From: 66-474 sp039923855 | Lineage (GTDB): Bacteria; Pseudomonadota; Gammaproteobacteria; Xanthomonadales; Rhodanobacteraceae | Direction of reading: 5' to 3' | Length of the DNA: 64,000 nucleotides | NCBI GenBank assembly: GCA_039923855.1 | Contig: JBDTBW010000007.1 | Coordinates: 1-64,000, forward strand | In this document: positions 33,076 to 39,823 of the stretch, in pieces | Layout: each line of letters opens with the position of its first letter | Numbering within the stretch: position 1 is the stretch's first letter | Translations under genes and position numbers: made by a program | Notes under the pieces: model-generated | Seen by the model: only the letters and a program-made list of their open reading frames with translations | Databases searched by the model: none | What the model was told of the DNA's origin: nothing

Positions 33076-34350
33076 AAAATCCAGCGTCGACACCGCGCCG
33101 CGATCCGCGCGCGGCGTCAGCGAAACGCGCCAGCCATAGAGTTCGCACAATCGCCGCACGATCGCCAGACCCAGTCCCGCGCCCTTGACGACCTCGCCCT
33201 CGCCGCGCACGCCGCGCTCGAACAGTCGCTGCGCGTCTTCCGGCTTGATGCCGGGGCCGGTGTCTTCGACCAGCACACGGCCTTCCTGCACTCGCACTAC
33301 CACCTCGCCCTCCAGCGTATATTTGCAGGCGTTGCCGACCAGATTCCCCAACGCAACCGCGACCACGGATGAGGGCGCCTCCACCGCGCATGGAGATTCC
33401 ACTTCCATGCGCATCGTCACCGGTTTATTGGCGATGTGTTGTTGATTGGTGTCAATCACTTCGGCGACAACCCTTGTGACATCGGTGGTCTCGCCATCGA
33501 CCGGGCCGGAACGCTCCGCGCGCGAAAGCAGCAGCAACGCTTGCGTCAATTCGGTGGACTGGCGCACTGCGCGTTCGATCCGCTTCAGCCGTATTTTCAC
33601 TTTCTCCGGCAAGTCCGGATTGTCCATCAGCAATTCGGTGGTGGTGGCGATCACCGCCAGCGGCGTGCGCAATTCGTGGCTGACGTCCGCGTTGAATTCG
33701 CGGTCGCGTTCGATCATCGATATCTGGCGTTGCGCGTAATCGTCCAGCGCGGTCGCCAGTTCGCCGACCTCGTCCTCGGCGAAATACGGCGCCAGCGGTT
33801 CCGGTGCCCCGCCGCGCCGCACCGCGCGCAGCCGCTGTGCAAGTTCGGTCACCGGCCTCATCACCCGCGCCGACAGCCATACGCCGATCAACAGCGACAG
33901 TGTGCCGAGCAAAATAACGGTTGCGATCAATGCGACCAGCAACTGCCGCTTACCGAGTTCGTCGCGGGTGACATCGTACAACTCGAACGCGTCGTAGTCC
34001 GGCGCGCGCCGCACCGCGATCTTGTAGTGATGGGTGCGGCCGTCTGCGCCGACGCTGGTGTAATCGTGCACGCCGGTGCCGAAGTCCTGCCATGCCAGCG
34101 GAATCTTGTATTCCTTGCGCTTGCTGAATATCCAGGGCACCACCAGGTTGGTGCCGGCGGGGCGGGTGGGATCCGCGCGAACCTGCGCAACCAGATTGTC
34201 GACATCGTGCTGCAACTGCTCGACGATCAGCCGATCCTCGACCGTATTGCGCACGTATACGGCGGCGAACGCGAACAACGCCGCCAGCCCGAAGCCGAGC
34301 AGCGCATAGGAAATAATGATGCGGCTGCGCAGCCTACGTCGGGATTGCAT
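33061..34350 (-). CDS. OmpR-system sensor histidine kinase
   Basis: About 429 residues from the ATG at 34350 (MQSRRRLRSRIIIS), which lies inside the 3' end of the response-regulator gene (17-base overlap). Helix 1 (about 9-30), a periplasmic sensor region of about 120 residues, helix 2 (about 140-162), HAMP, the phosphoacceptor motif DVSHELRTPLAVI, and an ATPase domain with NLVGNACKYT, EDTGPGI and GAGLGLAIV. The layout is the classical EnvZ/QseC type. It forms a two-component pair with 34334-35020. The signal is unknown. Confidence 0.92.
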   Translation of the reverse strand: MQSRRRLRSRIIISYALLGFGLAALFAFAAVYVRNTVEDRLIVEQLQHDVDNLVAQVRADPTRPAGTNLVVPWIFSKRKEYKIPLAWQDFGTGVHDYTSVGADGRTHHYKIAVRRAPDYDAFELYDVTRDELGKRQLLVALIATVILLGTLSLLIGVWLSARVMRPVTELAQRLRAVRRGGAPEPLAPYFAEDEVGELATALDDYAQRQISMIERDREFNADVSHELRTPLAVIATTTELLMDNPDLPEKVKIRLKRIERAVRQSTELTQALLLLSRAERSGPVDGETTDVTRVVAEVIDTNQQHIANKPVTMRMEVESPCAVEAPSSVVAVALGNLVGNACKYTLEGEVVVRVQEGRVLVEDTGPGIKPEDAQRLFERGVRGEGEVVKGAGLGLAIVRRLCELYGWRVSLTPRADRGAVSTLDFQSGK

Positions 34351-35020
34351 CCGGATCGACCATGCGGTAGCCGATGCCATGGCGCGTGTGGATCAGCGGC
34401 TTGGCGAACGGCTTGTCGATCGCCGCGCGCAGACCGTGGATATGCACGCGCAATGAATCGCTGTCCGGCAATTCCTCGCCCCACACGCGCTGCTCCAGAT
34501 CCTGCCGCGTCACCACCGAGGGACTCGCCTCCATCAACGCCTGCAGGAGTTTCAATCCAATCGGGTTCAACTGGATCGGTTTGCCTTCGCGCATCACGGT
34601 GAGCGTGTCGAGGTTGAAGGTGAGATCGGACACTTTCAGTACGCGGCTCTGCGGCCCTTTGCCGCGGCGCGCCAGTACTTCCAGCCGCGCTGCGAGTTCC
34701 TGCAGCGCGAACGGCTTGGTCATGTAATCGTCGGCGCCGGATTCGAAACCGGTGAGTTTCTGATCCAACGCGTCGCGCGCGGTCAGCATCAGGATCGGCG
34801 TGTGCTTGTGCGCCTCGCCGCGCAATTTCTTGCACACTTCCAGCCCGTCCATGCCAGGCAGCGTCAGGTCCAGCACGATCACGTCGAAATCGTTGACCAC
34901 CGCCAGGTGCAGGCCGGTCACGCCGTCGCCGGCGAAGTCGACCACGTGGCCGTGATCCTCCAGATAATCACCGATGTTGGTCGCGATGTCGTTGTTGTCT
35001 TCGATCACCAGCACGCGCAT
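34334..35020 (-). CDS. OmpR/PhoB-family response regulator
   Basis: 228 residues from the ATG at 35020, set by the conserved start MRVLVIEDNNDIA and an AGGAG seven bases upstream; the longer frame is rejected. The receiver domain has acidic ED, phosphoacceptor Asp in VLDLTLPGMDGLE, Thr in MLTARDAL and Lys in DDYMTKPF. The winged-helix C-terminus has LKLLQALMEASPSVVTRQDLEQRVWG and RVHIHGLRAAIDKPF. It overlaps the kinase gene downstream. Target genes are not evident; the M56/BlaI pair is 170 bases upstream on the same strand. Confidence 0.93.
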   Translation of the reverse strand: MRVLVIEDNNDIATNIGDYLEDHGHVVDFAGDGVTGLHLAVVNDFDVIVLDLTLPGMDGLEVCKKLRGEAHKHTPILMLTARDALDQKLTGFESGADDYMTKPFALQELAARLEVLARRGKGPQSRVLKVSDLTFNLDTLTVMREGKPIQLNPIGLKLLQALMEASPSVVTRQDLEQRVWGEELPDSDSLRVHIHGLRAAIDKPFAKPLIHTRHGIGYRMVDPDAIPT

Positions 35021-35189
35021 GGCAAGCTCCTGCTCTGGACGGCGCGATGTGCGAAGCGCCGCCGTAGCGGCAAGCTTAGCGGGAAACACGTTCCGAGGCT
35101 GCAGCCACTTGGTCAGTTGCCATCCAGAGGCCTGTCGACCTGAGACGGCTACCCGGTTTGGATGGTCTTCTGACAGACCCCGGAGATGC

Positions 35190-36956
35190 TCAATGCAATA
35201 CTTTGACGCCGACGGCATTTGCGGCGTCGAGATCGTGCCGGCAGATATGCGAGCCGGTCACGATCCGGCACGATTCGCTGCGATCCGCGAGGCTGAAGTC
35301 GATGGCTTGCCGGTAAACGTGCCCGGCCTCCGCGCTGCCGGGCGCGAAACGCCACTGACGCAACGCGGTGACCGCCGCGTTGGCGAGTTGCGGGTGGCTG
35401 CCACCATCGAGCACGGCGATGTTCTGCACGCTGCCATCCGCGGCAATCATGAATTGCATTTCCACCCGGCCGTGTAAATCGCGGTCACGCAAAATGTCCG
35501 GGTAGACGGGGGAAACGACATGCACCACGTGAGGCGTAGCCGAAGCGTTGGCGGCCGGCGCCGGTGAAGCTGACGCGGCTCTTGCCTCTGCGACGGAGGG
35601 AGATTGGAAATTTGTCGCAGAGGCGGAATCTGTCTTCATCCCCTCTGAAACCAACGGCGGTGCGGTAGCCTTCGGTGCGGCCGTCAATGGCGCGGTATCA
35701 ATCAGCGAGCGAGCAACAGCCGTATCCATCGACGGTGCAGGCGATACCGCAACGTGCCGATCTTTTGACAACGTCGGGGATTTTGGCACGCGCGCTGTTC
35801 GCGTCGGCATTACGGAGAATGTATGCGTTGCGGATCGCGCGAATGGTATTTCCGGCACGATTTGCGTTGTTTCCGCAGTGGCTTGACGTTGCGGTGCCGC
35901 GACCATCTTTCGGGGAGTCGGAAGTGCGCGCGCCGGCATTTTGGCAATGCGCGGTGAAGATGCTGACAATGGGACAGTAACCGCCGAGGCCGAGTCGGCC
36001 GCCAACCGCTGCCTCAGACCGAAAGCGAGCAGCATCGCAGCAGTCAGGGCCATCAGCAGTAACAATGCGCTGACGTGACGCTGCTTCCGCGCCGGCGGCA
36101 ACAACAAGGTTTCGATGCGCTCGACCAGAATGCCGCCATTGGCGGCCGGCGCGATATGCGATAGGGACGACGAGACAGCCAGATCGGCGAGCGCCTCCGC
36201 ATAGCGGCGCGGTGGCGTGCCCATTACTGCGAGCACCGCTTCGTCGCAGCACAATTCCCGATCCGCGCGGACGCGCGTCGACAGCCAGTGCACCATCGGG
36301 TGATAGAACAACAACGTTTCCAGCACGACCTGGCCGAGATTCACCAGATAGTCCCAACGGCGGACATGGCAAAGTTCGTGCGCAAGGATCAGTTCGAGCT
36401 GCGAAGCCGGCAGACGCAGCAACAGCGCGGTGGGCAACAGGATCACCGGCTTCAAGGCACCGATCAGCGTTGGCGCCTGCACCGCAGCGGTGGCGAGCAA
36501 CGCAACCGGACGATCGATTCCGAAACGCGCCGCCAGAACGGTGAGGCGCGGTTGCCAATCTGAAACGAGAACCGCACCACGGCGTGCGCCCGCGAGCCCC
36601 CACCATTGCCAGAACGATCTCGCGCCAAGCGCGATAACACCGGCGATCCATGTGCCGACCAGCCACGGGAGCAACGCGTCCAGGCGTGTCCATATGTCGA
36701 TGCTTGTGGCATTTTTTGCGACGACGCCGAGATCCGGAAGCCGTTGCATGGCAGCGGAGTCGATCTGCGTTGGCCACAACCACCACAGGGTCAGAGCCGG
36801 CGCAAGCGCGCACGCGGCGAGCCCAGTCAAACCCAGGATATACCGGGCCGAAGCACTGCGTAGTTGCGTGCGCAGCAATCCGTAGATCGCGCCGATCAAC
36901 GCGCCCTGCCATAGGAAATGCAGCAAGGTCCAGCCGATCGCATCGACGAGGTTCAT
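35190..36956 (-). CDS. M56-family (BlaR1/MecR1-like) membrane metallopeptidase with TonB C-terminal domain
   Basis: 588 residues. Membrane helices near 5-25, 38-58, 90-112 and 300-320 surround the zinc protease domain with HELCH (LAHELCHVRRWDYL) and the distal Glu in ADRELCCDEAVLA. Instead of a penicillin-binding sensor, the periplasmic part is a low-complexity Ala/Pro/Ser/Thr linker (about 325-480) leading to a TonB-like C-terminal domain (VVSPVYPDILRDRDLHGRVEMQF to ALRQWRFAPG). The BlaI gene precedes it with an ATGA overlap. By analogy the protease relays an envelope signal by causing loss of BlaI repression; what the TonB-like end senses is unknown. Confidence 0.9.
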   Translation of the reverse strand: MNLVDAIGWTLLHFLWQGALIGAIYGLLRTQLRSASARYILGLTGLAACALAPALTLWWLWPTQIDSAAMQRLPDLGVVAKNATSIDIWTRLDALLPWLVGTWIAGVIALGARSFWQWWGLAGARRGAVLVSDWQPRLTVLAARFGIDRPVALLATAAVQAPTLIGALKPVILLPTALLLRLPASQLELILAHELCHVRRWDYLVNLGQVVLETLLFYHPMVHWLSTRVRADRELCCDEAVLAVMGTPPRRYAEALADLAVSSSLSHIAPAANGGILVERIETLLLPPARKQRHVSALLLLMALTAAMLLAFGLRQRLAADSASAVTVPLSASSPRIAKMPARALPTPRKMVAAPQRQATAETTQIVPEIPFARSATHTFSVMPTRTARVPKSPTLSKDRHVAVSPAPSMDTAVARSLIDTAPLTAAPKATAPPLVSEGMKTDSASATNFQSPSVAEARAASASPAPAANASATPHVVHVVSPVYPDILRDRDLHGRVEMQFMIAADGSVQNIAVLDGGSHPQLANAAVTALRQWRFAPGSAEAGHVYRQAIDFSLADRSESCRIVTGSHICRHDLDAANAVGVKVLH

Positions 36957-37348
36957 GATGCCGTCCCCTTCGGATCGTCATGGCGTTCCAGCAACTCGCG
37001 GAGTTTGTCGAGTTCCTTGCGCGAAAGGCGCGCGTTGCCGAGCGCCTCGATCGCCAACTTAGACGAGGACCCATCGAACAAGCGACGCGCCAGATCGGCC
37101 AGTAATCGTCGCTGGGTCTGGGTCTTGCTCACAGCGGCACGATACACATGCGCACGCTCGCTCTCATCGCGTTGCACCAGACCCTTGGCGTGCATGATCT
37201 GCAGCATCTTCAACGCTGTGGTGTAACCGCCGCCGTCGGCGCGGTAGAGCACATCGTGCACCTCACGGGTCGTCGCCGAATCGCGTTTCCAGAGCACGTC
37301 GAGGATGGCCAGTTCGGCTTCGGTAGGTTTGGGTGTTTGCGTAGTCAC
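36953..37348 (-). CDS. BlaI/MecI-family transcriptional repressor
   Basis: 131 residues with the Penicillinase_R winged helix: TEAELAILDVLWKRDSATTREVHDVLYRADGGGYTTALKMLQIMHAKGLVQRDE. The C-terminal dimerisation helices contain LLADLARRLFDGSSSKLAIEAL. It overlaps the M56 gene by four bases (ATGA). BlaI-type repressors bind a dyad upstream of their own operon and are inactivated when the M56 partner is triggered. An ATATC/GATAT dyad at 37382-37397 is a candidate site. Confidence 0.93.
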   Translation of the reverse strand: MTTQTPKPTEAELAILDVLWKRDSATTREVHDVLYRADGGGYTTALKMLQIMHAKGLVQRDESERAHVYRAAVSKTQTQRRLLADLARRLFDGSSSKLAIEALGNARLSRKELDKLRELLERHDDPKGTAS

Positions 37349-37381
37349 AACCTTGACCTCACAGGCGTGCTTGGCTATTGC

Positions 37382-37397
37382 ATATCCCTGCAGATAT
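37382..37397. promoter_or_regulatory. Candidate BlaI operator dyad
   Basis: ATATC-CCTGCA-GATAT lies 34 bases before the BlaI ATG. It is a perfect 5-base dyad but does not match the TACA/TGTA box of staphylococcal BlaI, so the assignment is weak. Confidence 0.3.
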
Positions 37398-37400
37398 CAA

Positions 37401-37892
37401 TCAGCCACCACCGCCTCGCAATTGTGGCGTCGCTGACTGTAACCGCATGTAGTCCTCCGCGTTTTGGCGGTCGAGCCGCATCTGTCCATAGGTCCGGCAC
37501 ACCCGATGCTTGATCAGCGTGCCGGTTCTACTCTCGTCTTCACAGACCAAGCGATCATCGTCGCGCTTGGTCAGGATCGCGTTGATGTCCTGCTGATCGG
37601 TCAGTACCTGCGATTTGCTACCAGCATCCATCTGCGCCAATGTGCCATAGCGATCGAAGATTGATTGCATCTCGCCGAGTCGCTGGTCTATCTCGCCTTT
37701 CTCTGTTTTGCTCGTTGATTGCCACCGCCCGCCCGGCGCGATCTGCTGTCGGATGGCTGCCGCCACCGCGGTAAAGTCATCCTTGTTGTCCGCTTTGACC
37801 ACCGGATCGGTCTTGTCTGCGGCATATACCACGCCGATCTGGCACAACGCCAGACCCATCGTCAAACCGATCAAACACGCTTTCAGTTTCAT
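37401..37892 (-). CDS. Exported hypothetical protein
   Basis: 163 residues from the ATG at 37892 (MKLKACLIGLTMGLALCQIG), a typical signal peptide ending VVYAADK. The mature protein is polar with a predicted helical region (DFTAVAAAIRQQIAPGG, EIDQRLGEMQSIFDRYGTLAQM), two Cys (LVCEDES, HRVCRTYG) that could form a disulfide, and a Gly-rich end. No family is recognised. The segment LVCEDESRTGT..KHRVCRT resembles small periplasmic proteins of Xanthomonadales, but this is only an impression. It lies upstream of the BlaI gene on the same strand. Confidence 0.75.
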   Translation of the reverse strand: MKLKACLIGLTMGLALCQIGVVYAADKTDPVVKADNKDDFTAVAAAIRQQIAPGGRWQSTSKTEKGEIDQRLGEMQSIFDRYGTLAQMDAGSKSQVLTDQQDINAILTKRDDDRLVCEDESRTGTLIKHRVCRTYGQMRLDRQNAEDYMRLQSATPQLRGGGG

Positions 37893-38031
37893 GTCCCTTC
37901 TCCCGACCATGCCGCTTCCCCCACAGGATGCCCGACGCATGATCTTGTGAGCCGATCCTAAAACGACGTTTTCGGGTTGTCAACGAAGCATTTCGTACTA
38001 CCGGGTTCGTAACAAGCCTCAGGTCCTTCTT

Positions 38032-38907
38032 TCACGCAACAGCCGTCTCGATATGCCGGATCACGGCGGCGGCCACGTCCACGCCAGTAACGGTTTCGAT
38101 ACCCTCCAGACCCGGCGAGGCGTTGACTTCCAGCACCAGCGGGCCGCGTTCGGAGCGCAGCAGATCGACGCCGGCGATGCCCAGTTCCATCGCGCGCGCC
38201 GCGCGCAGCGCGGTGCGGCGTTCCTGCGCGGTCAGCTCGATCTTGCTGCCAGTGCCGCCACGGTGCAGATTGGAGCGGAAATCGCCGGCGACCGCCTCGC
38301 GCTGCATCGCCGCGACCACGCGGTCGCCGACCACGAAACAGCGGATGTCGCAGCCATTGGCCTCGCGGATGAACTCCTGCACCAGAAAATTGGCATAGAG
38401 ACCGCGAAAGGCCTCGATCACGCTCTGCGAAGCCGCACGTTTTTCCGCCAGCACCACGCCCTGCCCCTGCGCGCCTTCGTTGAGCTTGATGACGTGCGGC
38501 GGCGGCCCGAGCATGGTGAGCAAATCCGCGGTGTCGTCCGGGTTGTCGCCAAACACCGTAACCGGCAGATCGAGCCCACGCTTGGCGAGTATCTGCAAGC
38601 TGCGCAATTTGTCGCGCGCGCGTTGCACCGCGTCCGAAGGATTGGGCGTATAAACGCCCATCATCTCGAACTGGCGCAACACTGCGGTGCCATAAAACGT
38701 GATCGAGGCGCCGATGCGGGGGATCACGCAATCGAAGCCTTTCAATTCGCGCCCGCCGTAATGCAATCCCAATCCATCATGCGCGATGCGCATATAGCAG
38801 CGCAGCGGATCGAGCACCCGCACCCGATGCCCGCGCGCGCGCGCGGCCGCGGCCAGCCGCGTGGTGGAATACAGCCGCGCATTGCGCGAGAGGATCGCGA
38901 TCTTCAT
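38032..38907 (-). CDS. rimK: RimK-type ATP-grasp ligase
   Basis: About 291 residues from the ATG at 38907 (MKIAILSRNARLYSTTRL). The pre-ATP-grasp domain ends near residue 95. The ATP-grasp domain shows VIKLNEGAQGQGVVLAE, VQEFIREANGCDIRCFVVG and the metal-binding LVLEVNASPGLEGIE. RimK adds glutamates to the C-terminus of ribosomal protein S6. The ATG overlaps the rimB stop (ATGA), so the two are co-translated, as in the rim loci of pseudomonads. Confidence 0.95.
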   Translation of the reverse strand: MKIAILSRNARLYSTTRLAAAARARGHRVRVLDPLRCYMRIAHDGLGLHYGGRELKGFDCVIPRIGASITFYGTAVLRQFEMMGVYTPNPSDAVQRARDKLRSLQILAKRGLDLPVTVFGDNPDDTADLLTMLGPPPHVIKLNEGAQGQGVVLAEKRAASQSVIEAFRGLYANFLVQEFIREANGCDIRCFVVGDRVVAAMQREAVAGDFRSNLHRGGTGSKIELTAQERRTALRAARAMELGIAGVDLLRSERGPLVLEVNASPGLEGIETVTGVDVAAAVIRHIETAVA

Positions 38908-39362
38908 GCGCCCTTTTCCATTGCCTTCGGCATACGTGCACAAGTGTACGAACGCGCGGGATCGACGATGATACGGCCGGTCAGCGCGGTTCGTCCCAGC
39001 AACATCGGAAACAGCATGTCGCGGCGGTCGGTCAGGCTTATCTCGGCCCGAAAAAGCAATCCGGCCAGCGCGACTTCGGTTTCAATGAACCAGCGCTCGG
39101 TAACGTTGCCGCTGGAATCGGTGACCGCACGGCGATCGCGCGCGCGCGCTTCGCACTGCACGCGCCGCGGATGCCTGCGGCCGGGCCGCAACACGAACCG
39201 CAACCAGGTTTCGCCCTCGCGGTCGAATGTCTCCAGCGTCTCCACATGCAACGCGGACGAGCGCGCGCCGCTGTCGAGCTTGGCTTTCAGCGATGCGATG
39301 CCAAACCGCGGCAACGCCACCCGTTCGCGCCAGCCGAGGATCAAGGGAGCCGAATCAGACAT
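38904..39362 (-). CDS. rimB: RimB-like retropepsin-fold protein (putative ATP-dependent zinc protease family)
   Basis: 152 residues. The family signature LGWRERVALPRFGIASLKAKLDSGARSSALHVE includes the D-S-G-A motif of a retropepsin-like active site. FPMLLGRTALTGRIIVDPARSY closes the domain. Family PF05618 members are often fused to or adjacent to RimK. In Pseudomonas the neighbouring protein RimB modulates or cleaves the RimK product; this role here is inferred from adjacency. Confidence 0.85.
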   Translation of the reverse strand: MSDSAPLILGWRERVALPRFGIASLKAKLDSGARSSALHVETLETFDREGETWLRFVLRPGRRHPRRVQCEARARDRRAVTDSSGNVTERWFIETEVALAGLLFRAEISLTDRRDMLFPMLLGRTALTGRIIVDPARSYTCARMPKAMEKGA

Positions 39363-39386
39363 CGCTTCCGCGCGCTTTTACTTGTA

Positions 39387-39445
39387 GCCCCCTTAAGTTA
39401 AGGGGGCGGATCATTCGTGCGAGCGAAAACGAGCACGAATGATCC
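39387..39445. terminator. Two consecutive perfect palindromes downstream of tRNA-Gly
   Basis: GCCCCCTTAA-G-TTAAGGGGGC (39387-39407) abuts GGATCATTCGTGC...GCACGAATGATCC (39408-39445, 13-pair stem, 12-base loop). They lie between the tRNA 3' end and the rimB start on the minus strand. They could terminate the tRNA transcript or form another structured repeat. Confidence 0.5.
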
Positions 39446-39530
39446 GGGGGTTGTGGGGATGCGGGAGCCGCACGCAGCAGAGCGACCATAACGAAGCTGC
39501 GACGCACAACAAACCACAAGGTTCAAACCA

Positions 39531-39601
39531 AGCGGGTGAAGGGAATCGAACCCTCGTCAGTAGCTTGGGAAGCTACAGCTCTACCATTGAGCTACACCCG
39601 C
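39531..39601 (-). tRNA. tRNA-Gly (anticodon CCC)
   Basis: The minus strand folds as a cloverleaf. Acceptor is GCGGGTG/CACCCGC, and the D-arm is GCTC/GAGC around AATGGTA. The anticodon stem GTAGC/GCTAC has loop TTCCCAA (anticodon CCC), and the T-arm has GGG-TTCGATT-CCC. Discriminator base is T; CCA is not encoded. It reads GGG glycine codons. It is flanked by no other tRNA. Confidence 0.93.
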
Positions 39602-39823
39602 GCAGAACGGTCATGACAACGATCATGGTAGCCACGCGGCCGCGGTCGGCGCAACGGCGGCTGACCGGATTCTTAGGCTTCGCTTAGATGCGGCCGCCGG
39701 AAGGCAACGGTTCAGCGCCGCTGCGATGTGATGTGCATGCCGGGCGTTGCGCGCCGTCGGCCGTTGCAGGTTCAGCGCTGGGATGCTTGCCCACCTCAAG
39801 CTGACGTATCGCGGAGTTCCGCC

